Origin: Saposhnikovia divaricata
Taxonomy: Eukaryota; Streptophyta; Magnoliopsida; Apiales; Apiaceae
Reading direction: 5' to 3'
Length of the DNA stretch: 64,000 nucleotides
Assembly (NCBI GenBank): GCA_036435485.1
Contig: CM071596.1
Location: 18,440,001 to 18,504,000 of the forward strand
Of the stretch, positions 11,156-22,882 are shown piece by piece (position 1 is the stretch's first letter; every line of letters begins with the position of its first letter). The notes beneath the pieces are model-generated. The model was not told where the DNA came from. It made no database searches and saw only the letters and a program-made list of their open reading frames with translations. The position numbers and the translations under genes are program-made.

Positions 11156-12168
11156 TGTTAGGAATATGTTGTACTTGATGATAACTTCACAATCAATCAA
11201 ATTGTATAAGGTTTTGTAGTTGTCAACGGATGATGATTTATAACTCTATCCGTTGACAGGTAGCTCATCAACGGATGAGGTTTTGTAGCATACTGCAGTA
11301 TCTCTATGTTATCAGTTGATAGTGTTTTTATCCACAGTCATGTTGACCATCAACGGATAGGCAGAATAGGGTAGCCAATTGTAAATAAGCTATGCTATGT
11401 AATTCCGTCTAAGTGAAAGTGTATCAACAGATGAAGACAAAACTCTATCAACGGATACAACTCAAATCCACTCTATCAACGGATACAACTCAAGTCTCAA
11501 TATCAACGGATACAGCTCAATACATCATCAACGGATGTCAGTGTACAATATCAACGGATAATCATTGACATTGTCTTCTATGCTAAGCTGGGGATTAGCA
11601 GTTGATAAGGACATGTTTGACTGACAGATCACATGGGTTGATAGTAGATACAAAAAGCAGTATGGCAGCCATACTTTGGAAACACAGAAGAAAGAAGCAT
11701 TCCGTTTACACTATGAATACAAGAAAGGTGCAGGAGACATGTCTGTTCACAAGGACAACCTTTCGGCTACATGTGTATTTGGAGTGTAGTAGCAAGTCAA
11801 CTAGAATTAGATTAATATTATCTTATTCCAGTAGTACTTGTAAAACTTGGGATTTATAACCAAGTGTAGCAACTCTTTGTAGGCTAAGAAAACAGATACA
11901 TTTGCTTAGGGTTTTTATTGAATATCCTTAGAAAGCAAAGAGTTGTAAAAACAGAAGCTGTGTACTTTTGTATCACAGAGTTTTCTTCGAATAAAAGCTT
12001 CAGGTGGTGCATTTAACCACCTAATTTTTATGTGTTTGTGCATTAATCTTTCTACAGCAATTATCTAAGTATAGATTTCTGGAGTTCTTATCAGAAATTT
12101 ATAAATATCAAGAATTGTATTCAACCCCCCCTTCTACAATTATACAAGTGCGTAATCTGGGAATAACA
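11156..12168 (+). repeat. 5' LTR of the Sirevirus-like element
   Basis: It starts TGTTAGGAAT and ends GGGAATAACA. Between 11222 and 11560 it holds about nine copies of TCAACGGAT or its complement ATCCGTTGA, plus degenerate ones. An AATAAA-type signal lies at about 11990 (gaataaaagc). A clear TATA box was not found; ttataa near 11853 is a weak candidate. Confidence 0.93.
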
Positions 12169-12170
12169 AT

Positions 12171-12182
12171 TGGTATCAGAGC
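12171..12182 (+). other. Primer binding site (initiator Met-tRNA)
   Basis: TGGTATCAGAGC lies two bases after the 5' LTR. This is the standard plant Copia primer site complementary to the 3' end of initiator Met-tRNA. Confidence 0.95.
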
Positions 12183-12227
12183 AAGCTTCTAACATATTTG
12201 AAGTTTAAAGATCAACACACTTCCAAC

Positions 12228-14636
12228 ATGTCTAAGAAGGATTATGGAGTAAAGATTCCAGTTCTTGATAGAGAGAATTACTTTCACTGGAAAGTAAAAA
12301 TGCGTCTACATCTCTCGTCTATTGATGAGGGTTTTGTGGATTGCATTGACAAGGGTCCTCACGTTCCAATGAAGACCGCAACAAGAGTTGGCCTGGCTGA
12401 AGGTGTGCCTGACACTCTCATTCCCAAACCTGTTTCTGAGTGGAGTCTTGAAGATATTGCAGAAGTCCACAAAGACCAAAAGACCATGAATATACTGTTC
12501 AATGGTCTAGAAACAGAAATGGTTGACAATGTTATTAACTGTACTACCTCCAAGGAAGTATGGGACACTGTTTAAACCCTTTGTGAAGGAACAGAACAGG
12601 TGAGGGAAAACAAGATGCTACTACTAATCCAACAGTATGAACATTTCCACTTAAAGAGTGGAGAAACATTGAATGATACATTTAGTAGATTTCAAAAGCT
12701 ACTAAATGGTTTGACACTGTATGGAAGAATCTATCAAGTTAAAGATTCTAATCTCAAATTTCTGAGATCACTGCCCAAGGAATGGAAGCCAATGACTGTT
12801 TCTCTAAGAAACACTCAAGAGTACAAGACATTTACTCTTGAAAGGCTCTATGGAACTTTAAAGACATATGAGTTAGAAATGGAGCAGGATGAAGAGATTG
12901 AGAAGTCTCAAAAGAAAAGTGGGTCAGTTGCACTTGTTGCCAACTTGGAGCAAAAGGAGGAAAGGACAGAAGCTGCTAGTTCTACACCAAACAGGGAGGT
13001 TTGTAAAGGTAGAGCAGAATCAAGCAGGAGCAAGGAAAAGGTGTCTGAGGAATTGAATGTCCTTCAGCAGGATGAATTGGATGAGATAGATGAGCACTTA
13101 GCTTTTCTATCTAGGAGATTCTCTAAGCTGAAATTCAAGAGAAACTCTGGGGTGGCCAAGCCATTTAACAAGGATTTTTCCACAAGCAACTATGTGGATA
13201 AATCCAAAATTAAATGCTATAATTGTGGAATTGCTGGTCACATGATAAGTGAATGCAGGAAACCTAGATCTGAGAACAAGGGAAAGTCAACTGAGGCTGT
13301 TGACTATAAGAAGAAATATTTTGATCTTCTCAGGTAGAAAGGAAAGGCATTCTTGACCCAAGAGTATGACTGGGCTGTTGATGACAATCATTCTGATGAT
13401 GATGTTGAGTTTGTCAACCTTGCTTTAATGGCTGATTCTGGAGAGCAGGAAGCAAGTTCAACTAGCAATCAGGTATTTTCTACTAATCTCTCTGAGCTCA
13501 CCAAAGAGGAATGCAATAGTGTTATAGATGAAATGTCTACTGAACTATATCACTTAAGTGTTACTCTTAAATCACTTACTAAAAAGAACAATAGGATTAA
13601 AGAGTCTAATCTGTTTTTAAGTGATAGAAATGCTGCTCTAGAAGCTCAATTTCTAGAATTTGAGAAAATGAGAGTTGATTGCAACAATGCTAAAAGTGAA
13701 CTTGAAGCTGTGTTAAAAAGAGAACTGATTTTAAAAGACCAGCTTGAAAAAGAACAAGGGATAATTGCTAAATTTCAAAGTTGTAGGAATATTTCTCAAA
13801 ACATAATAGAAGTCCAGGGAATAGAATCGTTTGTGAAGGATACCTGGACTCAAAAGAAAAATGAGCTAGAACCTGGCCTTGAGGATCTAGAGACTATTTG
13901 TGAATCAACGGATAGTGATCATCCATTGACAGATGAACCATCAACGGATGAGAGGTATCCGTCGACTAACAAAAAGTTTGTTAGTAAGAAGGAACTCAGG
14001 AAACTGGATATCAAGTATGGTCCAGTCAACAAGAACTTTGTTAGTGGTGAGTGTAGCAAAACCAAATCCAGTGGGAAGGCTAAGGCAGGTGATTTACATA
14101 ACAAAAAGGCTGTTGGTAAATCAGATAATGAAAAGGTAGAAATTGAGGGTAAAAAGAAAAAGAACAGAAATGGTAAGATAGGTATCAACAAGAAAAACAA
14201 TTATTCTCCTGACAAGTTTGCTCCTAGGAAAACTTGTAGTAATTGTAATAGTGTCAATCACCTATCTTCTAATTGCAAGATTGTCAACAAGGCTCCTGTT
14301 CATGTACCTCCAACAATGCCATGTATGCCTGCAATGCCTGTTATGCCTTGTTTGTATCAAAATGCTAGTTTTTCAAATCCATATGTGAACATGCCATATG
14401 TGTCTAATCCTTATTTTCAATCTGTGAATGTGCCACAAATGTCATGGAACATTCCTAGCATGAATAATATGTATGCCAATTTTCCACAAATGCATGCATC
14501 AAATATTCATGCAAATGAGCATTTGTCAAACCCCATCACTCAAGCATCTACACCTAAGTTGAAGAATGCTAAGAGTGCAAAGTCAAAGGCTAACAACAAA
14601 GGACCCAAGGAAGCTTGGGTACCAAAATCAACTTGA
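12228..14636 (+). pseudogene. gag: Sirevirus-like gag, two in-frame stops
   Basis: The first ATG after the primer site is at 12228 and one frame runs to a TGA at 14634-14636 (about 802 codons). It encodes the capsid/nucleocapsid precursor that forms cytoplasmic virus-like particles. The N-terminal half has the Copia gag core (YFHWKVKM near residue 25, then the LETEMV...SKEVWDTV region). A CCHC knuckle (CYNCGIAGHMISEC) lies near residue 330. A coiled-coil-like, charged segment covers about residues 415-520. A second knuckle (CSNCNSVNHLSSNC) lies near residue 670, followed by a Met/Pro-rich stretch. In-frame stops at 12573-12575 (TAA) and 13335-13337 (TAG) truncate it. Codons at 13902-13966 contain the TCAACGGAT motif found in the LTRs. 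Pol follows in another frame. Confidence 0.9.
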
Positions 14637-17196
14637 TTTGTTTTTGAAATGTGTGCAGGGAAACAGAAGGAATCTATGGTACCTAGACAGTGGATGCTCT
14701 AGGCACATGACAGGAGATTCAACCCTGCTCACAGAGTTCAAGGAAGGAGCTGGCCCTAGAATTACCTTTGGAGATGACAACAAAGGATATACTAAGGGAT
14801 ATGGCCTGATTTCAAAAGACAATGTCATCATTGAAGAAGTGGCTTTAGTTGAAGGTTTGAAGCACAATTTGCTGAGTGTCAGTCAGATTTGTGACAAAGA
14901 CTATGAAGTAAAGTTCACAAAAGAAGCCTGTGTTGTTTCTGTCAAGGAAGACAACAACGTGGTATTGATAGGCTTTAGAAAAGGAAATGTTTACATAGCT
15001 GACTTTAATTCAGCATGCTCAGAATCCATTACTTGTCTCTTCAGCAAAGCAAGTAAGGATGAGAGTTGGCTATGGCATAAGAAGCTGTCACATTTGAATT
15101 TTAAAGTTATGAATGATTTGGTAAGAAAGGATCTTGCTAGAGGAATCCCTCAATTGGAGTTTGTTAGAGATGGACTGTGTGATGCCTGCCAATTAGGGAA
15201 ACAAAAGAAATCATCCTTCAAAGGCAAGACAGAGTCATCCATTGTTAAGCCTCTTCAATTGCTGCATATGGACTTATTTGGTCCAGTAAATGCCATGTCT
15301 ATTTCAAAGAAGAAATACTGTCTGGTGATTGTAGATGATTTTTCTAAGTTCACATGGACCTTCTTCCTGCACTCCAAGGATTGTGCAAGTGAAATCATCA
15401 TCAATCACCTCAGAATACTAAACAATGGTTCTGAAGACAGAGTACAAAGAATCAGGAGTGACAATGGTACTGAATTCAAGAATTCCACAATGAAGATTTT
15501 CTGTGAAGAGAATGGAATTGTCCTTGAGTTTTCTGCTGCCAGAACACCTCAACAAAATGGGGTTGTTAAAAGGAAAAACAGAACTCTCATTGAAGCAGCT
15601 AGAACAATGTTAAGTGAATCAAGGTTACCAACATATTTCTGGGCTGAAGTTGTCAACACTGCATGCTTTACTCAGAATATTTCCTTGGTCAATCAAGCTA
15701 GAGGAATGACTCCTTATCAGTTGTTAACCAACAAGAAACCAACTTTAGCTTTCCTTCATGTCTTTGGATGTAAGTGTTTTGTGCTAAGGAATCATGGAGA
15801 TAACTTGGGCAAATTTGAAGCAAAGACAGATGAAAATGGGATAATTGTGAGGAATAAAGCTAGATTAGTGGCAAAAGGCTACTCTCAAGAAGAAGGAATA
15901 GATTTTGATGAAACTTTTGCTCCAGTGGCAAGACTTGAGGCAATAAGAATCTTTCTAGCCTATGCAGCACATGCCAATTTCAAAGTCTATCTGATGGATG
16001 TCAAAAGTGCCTTTCTAAATGGGGAACTGGAAGAAGAGGTCTATGTCCATCAACCTCCTGGCTTTGAGGATCCAGAATTTCCAGAATATGTATATCTTCT
16101 CATGAAAGCACTTTATGGTTAGAAGCAAGCACCAAGAGCCTGGTATGACACTTTATCTCAATTTCTTTTGGAGAACCACTTCACTAGAGGTACAGTAGAT
16201 AAAACCTTATTTCATAGGAATATCAATGGCTCTTCAATACTTGTTCAAATCTATGTAGATGATATTATTTTTGGGTCTACAGATGAGAAGCTTTGCAAAA
16301 GGTTTGCCAAACTTATGCAAAGTAGGTATGAAATGAGCATGATGGGTGAATTAACTTACTTTCTTGGCCTGCAAGTAAAGCAAGTTAATGAGGGCATTTT
16401 CATAAGTCAAACAAAATATATTTATGATCTCTTAAAGAAATTTGACTTAATGGATTGTACCTCTGCAAAAACACCTATGGCCACTGCAACTAAGCTTGAG
16501 CTGAATACTAAGGAAAAATTTGTGGACATCTCAAGCTATAGAGGCATGGTAGGTTCACTTCTATACCTAACAGCTAGTAGACCTGATATAATGTTTTCTA
16601 CTTGTCTTTGTGCTAGATTTCAAGCTGACCCTAGAGAGTCTCACTTAATAGCTATTAAAAGAATTTTCAGGTATCTCAAGGGAACACCAAACCTTGGCAT
16701 TTGGTACCCAAGAGAATCTGGTTTTGATCTAACTGGCTATTCAGATGCAGATTATGCAGGTTGCAGAGTTGATAGGAAAAGTACTACAGGTTCCTGTCAA
16801 TTTCTAGGAAACAGGCTTGTTTCATGGTTCAGTAAGAAACAGAACTCAGTCTCCACTTCTACAGCTGAAGCTGAGTACATTGCTGCTGGAAGCTGTTGTG
16901 CACAGATTCTATGAATGAGAAATCAACTCATTGACTATGGTCTAAAAGTTGAGAAGATTCCAATTTTCTGTGACAACACAAGTGCTATTGCCATCACAGG
17001 GAATCCAGTGCAACATTCGAGAACAAAGCACATTGACATCAAATACCACTTCATTAGAGAACATGTGATGAATGGTACAGTAGAAATGCACTTTGTGCCA
17101 AGTGAAATGCAGCTTTCAGATATCTTCACCAAGCCTCTTGATGAATCCACATTCACAAGATTGGTAGGTGAGCTAGGTATGCTTAACTTGTCATAA
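14566..17196 (+). pseudogene. pol: Sirevirus-like pol (PR-INT-RT-RH), broken
   Basis: One reading frame covers protease (WYLDSGCSRHMTG, catalytic DSG at about 14685), the integrase zinc region (WLWHKKLSHLNF ... CDACQLGK), integrase core, reverse transcriptase (YVDD at about 16255) and RNase H (DADYAG; CDNTSAIAI). The frame overlaps the gag end but differs from it; the protease is first recognisable from about 14660. Damage: the last catalytic Glu of the integrase DDE triad is Lys in the QNGVVKRKN segment (about 15565). About 200 residues between integrase and RT appear deleted, with a junction near 15825-15840 that keeps frame. In-frame stops lie at 16120-16122 (TAG) and 16912-16914 (TGA). 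The copy cannot encode a working polyprotein. Confidence 0.92.
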
Positions 17197-17705
17197 TTCC
17201 TAGTGATATTTGATTTCACTGCATTGCAGCTAGGAATGTGTTTTGATTTACTTGAGAATTAAAAACTCTCAGAAAAATTTTCTTTAGAAATTTTGTCCAA
17301 GGCAAAATTATCTTATCAACAGATATCCTTTTACCCGTTGATAGCATAAACACATTCCTAGATTTTTGTATATCAACGGATAACAGCTTATCCACATCAT
17401 CAACGGATAAACTGTTTCTCAACCGTTAATTCCATATCCGTTGATATACATATTTTCTTTTAAATATAACCGTTGGTAAACGTGTATCTATATAGGACTG
17501 GTTATATTTATTTTCTTTTATTATTTGATAGTTACTTTTGACCAATGGGTAATTACTTTTAATTATTTCATTTTCAATTCTTGAAAAGTATAAAAGGCTG
17601 TCTTGTACTCTCACATCTCACTCTTATCGACTTTCAAGATTCTCTTAAGTAAACTGCTTCTTCTTCTTCACAAAAACTCTCTGCAACAAAAGTTCAAACT
17701 CTTCA
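17197..17705 (+). promoter_or_regulatory. Spacer after pol with motif cluster and candidate promoter
   Basis: The non-coding 509 bp hold at least four TCAACGGAT-type motifs in both orientations (about 17315, 17330, 17370, 17398, 17442). A TATA box (TATAAAAGG, 17589-17597) follows, then a CT-rich, leader-like 17620-17705 ending at the ATG of the third ORF. Position of the TATA box about 110 bp before the ATG fits a plant Pol II promoter with a 5' leader of about 80 bases. A splice-derived subgenomic RNA is the alternative. Confidence 0.55.
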
Positions 17706-20700
17706 ATGGCGCCTATTGTTAAGATGATGTCTTCCACTGGGTTCACCTATGAGAAGAACAATTTCGCGGCCTATGTCGATACAGTGAATGCCCCAGAAGC
17801 TTATCACACCATGATGAATTTTGTGAAGAACTGTAAACTTTCGTATGCTATGACTACCACCACTCCTCTAATCCACGAGGTAATCGAAGAGGTGTGGGCA
17901 TCTGCTGAGTACAATGGCACAGACGGTACAATTGCTTTTTCTCTAAAGGGTAAAAACTATGTAGTTAACTCTGATGTGATAACTGCTTGTTTAAAATTGT
18001 CTGAGAATAACTGTCTGAAAGTACCCAGTGATGCTGAAATAGTTGCCATGCTTAATTCCATAAATTATGCCCTTAGTATTGATAATTTAGGAAAAATTGC
18101 TAGGAAAGGGATGGTTAAAGAATGGAGTTATTTTTGTGATGCCTTCATTAAAACTTTTTCAGGCAAAATTAGTAACTTTGATGCTGTTACCCATTCCATG
18201 CTAGTTATGCTGTGTATGCTTCTGACTGATAAATTCTATAACTTTGGCACACTAGTCATGTATGAGATAGCAGCAAAATTAGGTAAAAAGGAAACTAGGG
18301 GCAAGAACATCTATTTTGCTAGATTTTTGATGCTCTTAGCACTGCATGTATCTGAGAATAAGCTATCCATTGCTAACCCGGATAGCAAGTTCACATGTTT
18401 TGTTCAGGAGAAAAGAGTCTTAAGTGATTTAATTCGAATGAACTCCAATGCAGAAGTACAATTGGTATATCTACCAATTGTTCATGTAACTCTTTCTAAC
18501 CTTGAAACTCCTATCTCTAACCCCCAAATTTCTTTGCCTTCCTCAGTCACAATGGAGTCTGTAGTAGTGACCAAACAGGCTCCTACCCAAGTGACTAAAA
18601 CAAAAGTTTCCAAACCAAAATCTAAGAGACAAACCTCAGGTGTTTCTCAAAAAACACCTGTTGCAAAAACTACCACAACTCTTGAGGGGAGTGTGAAGGA
18701 GGTAGTGAGTGGTGAGGGACAGGGTGCAAGCCCTAAGAATAAGGTAGGTGAGGAAAGTGCACCAAATAGCCAAGCCCAAGTTACATCCTCTCAACAGGGT
18801 GTGACTACTAGTTCTACAGCAACTCTGCACAAAAGGGTAAGGGACACTAGCCCTCTCTCAAAAACCTATGAAAGAAGAGTAAAATCTAAAACCATAGGGG
18901 AAGCACAGGGTGCACACACAGTACAACAAACTGTACCTTCTCAAATTCAGTTTGATGTGACTTCAATAAATGTGGAGTCACAGCCCCTTGATCTTAACCT
19001 TCAAATCGATACACATTACAATCCACCATCACCAACTCCATCTCTGGATGTGGATATGATATCTACATCAATTCCTGATTCTCCATCTTTAAGATTCTTG
19101 GAGAAGCCCCACTCTGCAATTGGTGGTCATCATCTTTTAGATGATTTGTTGGACCATCAACCTTCTATTCCTGAATTCACAACAACATCTGTGGCCTCAT
19201 CTTTAAAATCAATCTCCACAGATTCAGTGTTGGTTTTCACTTCAACGGATATTATCATTCCTTCATCAACGGATATCCTTCATCCGTTGACAAGTGTTTC
19301 TCCATCAACGGATGCGCCTCTGTCTAGCCATCCGTTGACAGCTATAACTACTCCATCAACGGATATCCCTTATCCGTTGATAACTCACTCTACCACTGCT
19401 ATATCTGACATTCCTGTGTCAAGTGTGGAGGAGTTCTCAGTAGTTGAAACACTTTTAAGATTGAGGGAATGGAGTGAGAGGCTGCCTTGTGAGCAGGCAA
19501 AAGGAGAGGCAAATAATGAGAGGCTGACCATTTCTTCAGGTCAGGCAAAAAGAGAGCAAGAGAGTTCCACCTTAGTAGGTGAAGGTGAGGGTGTGAGAGG
19601 TGTGAGCCAGGGGGAGCCCCTGATGCAAGAAAAGAGAGATGAGAGGAGAGAAGGGACTACAGGAGAAATAAGGCAGGAAGATCCAGCCATTGCAAGTGAG
19701 TTAATGGAGGTTAATGAAGCTTCTAAAGAGATGGAATTTCGACAAGAATATCAGTCAATTATTGACTCCATCTCTTTGGATCCTGAAACCTTTACTCATC
19801 CTGTTTCTGCCTATCAAGTCATGGCACAATAGGGCAATGTGGAGGCAGAGGAGGCAATGCACCTAGTGCACACCTCACAATCTTTACAAAGAGCAAAGGA
19901 TGCTTTGACAACTTTGTCTTCAAATGCTGACAGTGAAGAGTTTGACAATGATGACAGTGACAGCACAGCAAATGATGAAGAAGTCAATGTGGCTGATACT
20001 CCAGACTGGCTATTTTCTACTGCCACTGTGGCTGGTGACTTCAATGTGGAGATTGTGAAGCAATATCAATCTGCTAGGGTTGAGCACCAAAATGCAGATC
20101 CACAGAGAAAGGCTGTCCTTCAGCAAATAATGGACTCCCTGAAACTTCACAAAATGCACATGGTCATTCAAAGAACACAACATGAGGAGGTCCAAACTGC
20201 AATTAGAGAAATGAAAGTGGAACTAGATGCCAGGATTGAGGCACTAGCCCCTACTACCACTCAGAAGGTGCTGACTAGCAAACTATTGAAGGAAGATAGC
20301 CTGGCCAAATCTGTTCCGCATCTCTCCTCCAGAGTGGATGGTATAGAATCTCAAATGCAGACACTCATTGTCAATCAAGCTAAACAGACTGAGCTACTGG
20401 AAAGGCTGCTTGCAGCCTCATCTCCAGCCCTTGATGCTAACAAAAAGGGGGAGAAAAAGGTAGAACAGGTTGCAGCTACTTCTAGTCAAATTCCAGCTTC
20501 CAGTAGCAAGATAGCACAAAGTGAGGAGGAGCAACAGCCAATGATAGTGGTCAATCCAAAAAACCATACATAAAAACCATAGTCTACTCTCCACCAAAGG
20601 CAAATGGGAAGAACAAGTTACAATTGGACTTTCCATTTCCCAAGGATGATGAAGGAAAGCTAATGGGAAAGCAAATTAAGGAGTTCAAGGAAAATGCCAA

Positions 20701-21494
20701 TAGAAGTGTAAGAGAATGGATGGCTGTAATAATAAGGAATGGAAAAGTCTTAAATATATCCAATAGCCATCCTAGATTTGTTGAAGCAAAAAGAGAGGAG
20801 ACCTCCAGACTTCTCAGGGAAGCTCATCCAAGTGAAGAAAATCAATATGAAAACTCAGATGAGAAGCAAGCCAGGCTGGCTCAAGAGTTAATGGATGAGG
20901 TAGAGGATGAAATGAGGGAACCTGAGGAAGTCCCCAAATCCAAAAGGAAAGTGAAATCAGTCCCCAAATCCAAATCTAAGAGAGTGAAATCAAAGGCAAG
21001 GAGGCATGTCTCTCCAGAAATTGAAAGCAAGGAGACAGTTGGCTCATCACAACCTATTTCTGTAAAAGTATTCAACCCAGCTGTGAATTTCCATGGTGAT
21101 CCTATAGTACCTAAAGAGGAACCAATGAATCTTGACTCCATTGAGGTTCCTTCATTCTTGCTGAAGCCTATACAGAAGAAAAGGATACCAAGGAAGCAAC
21201 CTTCAAAGGAACCAATTCAAGTTGCTAGGGTACCTGCTATTGTCAGGCAGCCAATCTTGGAAAACAAGGATGATTTTATCTATCAGGCAGATATTGAAGA
21301 ATACTCTGGTATGAATCTGTATCTGGATGAATTGTCAGAAGTAAGAGGAATTGACAAATATAAACATTTGCCTGAGAGATTGGTCTTTGTATACAAGGGA
21401 AGAAAGGAAAGGACATGGCCACTACAGAGGGTTCTTGGAGAAAATTATCTGACCTTAACCAAAGTGTTCTCTGCAATCAAGAGATACACAGGGT
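17706..21494 (+). pseudogene. Third ORF of the Sirevirus-like element, 5' part
   Basis: It starts at an ATG (17706) preceded by a leader-like region. In the first ~230 residues there is a conserved-looking globular part (FTYEKNNFAAYV ... KNYVVNSDVITACLKL). A long low-complexity Ser/Thr/Pro/Lys-rich region and an acidic, coiled-coil-prone region (about 19840-20400) follow. The ORF sits where 'env-like' ORFs lie in Sireviruses, but I see no signal peptide or membrane segment, so Env is a positional label only. An in-frame TAG lies at 19830-19832. The frame shifts at the A6 run near 20555-20560, after which coding resumes in another frame from about 20575. The Athila composite then interrupts it at 21494, and the C-terminal part is at 44003-44330. 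Seven TCAACGGAT motifs lie inside the coding sequence (19244-19382). Confidence 0.8.
21490..21494. repeat. Target duplication (left) of the Athila composite
   Basis: agggt at 21490-21494 is repeated at 44003-44007. The reading frame of the host ORF on the left flank continues on the right one once a single copy is counted. Confidence 0.9.
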
Positions 21495-21620
21495 TATTGG
21501 TTCGTAAACACGCAAGTATACGCGATCACAAATAGCAAGTGATAAGTAAGATTCGTTCCGCAGAGACTAGGTGTAATGCCAATTTTAATACTTATACAAC
21601 GGTGTATGGTTACTTCTTAA
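21495..21620 (-). repeat. Truncated LTR end of the Athila composite
   Basis: It matches the start (plus-strand sense) of the LTRs at 21998 and 28678 for about 115 bp, with the terminal TG mutated to TA. It then changes, through a short filler resembling nearby LTR sequence (taatgccaatttt, also at about 21574), into gag sequence. Confidence 0.85.
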
Positions 21621-21628
21621 TGCCAATT

Positions 21629-21846
21629 TTGAAAGTATTTGCTGTGATAGCTGGCCGGATGATGTTGGACTGTATATCATTGATCTTTGGCCTAGAATAT
21701 TCCATGAGTGCCTTTGGTTGCACCGGTGGATGAGCATTAGCAATAGCCTCGTCCATTCTGAAAAGAGTAGCTTCTTCCGGTAGTAGGATTACCTCGCTTA
21801 GTCTTTCTAACTCCGCTTGAGCTCTAGCTTTAGATCGTGTTAGCAT
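21629..21846 (-). pseudogene. gag: Athila gag 5' fragment
   Basis: On the minus strand this is the start of the gag ORF, nearly identical to the first ~72 codons of 25701-28526, beginning MLTRSKARAQAE. It ends abruptly where it joins the truncated LTR. The fragment keeps a start codon but lacks the capsid core, so it is not functional. It shows that the left part of the composite was once a second internal region. Confidence 0.9.
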
Positions 21847-21997
21847 GCACGTTCAAGTACCTGAGTACAAAGAGCAGAAAGACACGAGATAAAAAGTAAA
21901 CAAAAATAAATTCAAGTCAGTTAAGTTTAACCTCCGTTGATGTTAAACAAAAATTCTGAAAATAACACCGAAGTCCCCGGCAGCGGCGCCAAAAACT
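21847..21997 (-). other. Second leader and primer site of the Athila composite
   Basis: It is almost identical to 28527-28677. The primer site TGGCGCCGCTGCCGGGG (minus strand, 21975-21991) lies six bases from the LTR end. It is of the type used by Athila-like elements (tRNA-Asp type). Confidence 0.85.
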
Positions 21998-22784
21998 TGT
22001 TGGTTCGAAAACTAACTGCGCAAGTGTACGCGGTCACAAATAGCAAGTGATAAGTAAGATTCGTTCCGCAGAGACTAGGTGTAATGCCAATTTTAGTACT
22101 TATACAACGGTGTATGGTTACTTCCTAATGCTTGAACACTTATCAAATTGAGTCTTGATTAAACTATTTTAATTAACTAAGTTAGAATAAATTAACAATT
22201 AAGAGTTCTTAAATATGAGAAAAACATGGGATTCTAATTTCATTATTTATTTCATTTAGAATTGATGCCTTAATTTCAAAGTAATTTTGATAATTACGAA
22301 AGCTAGCCGGGAACACGAAACTAACATAAGCGTCTTTCAGCCTTAACTTATATCAAACCATACGAACATCCACTTAAAAAGATAGAAGTCGCATGGACAC
22401 CTTTTATGCTTAGACCCTATATGTCTATAAGATTTGAAAACATAATTGGTTTACGAATAAATTCCTTTATTATGACTACATAGGGTGATGTGATCCAAAA
22501 TCCTACCACTTATCGTAAATGTACAAGACAATTACGAACCTATGCTAACATGGCAAATTCTAAATTCTTAAATCCACTTTCGCATTCATTAGGAATTAAT
22601 AATTTGGACGTTAGCTACGCATCTAATAAATTAAGCGCAACCACATTAGGCAATCTGAATTTTTATCATAATACAAATTATTAAGGCATCGAATTACTAA
22701 ATTACGTAAATAAATCCATTAGAATCCCATGACGGCGATTAGTTCATAATCGAACGAATCGTCATCATGGGATTAAATGAAAAC

Positions 22785-22821
<37 letters not shown>

Positions 22822-22840
22822 TAATAATAATATTAATAAT

Positions 22841-22882
<42 letters not shown>

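Noticed and set aside
11440..11560. Regularly spaced repeats resembling a CRISPR array
   Set aside because: The repeat unit is only about 9-12 bp, spacing is irregular, both orientations occur and the context is a plant LTR.
17706..19832. A true retroviral-type envelope gene
   Set aside because: Position after pol fits the env-like label, but there is no visible signal peptide, membrane helix or cleavage motif.
22490..22684. Identical small ORFs here and at 29170-29364
   Set aside because: They are the same part of two copies of the Athila LTR, antisense to the element; identity reflects the LTR, not a conserved protein.
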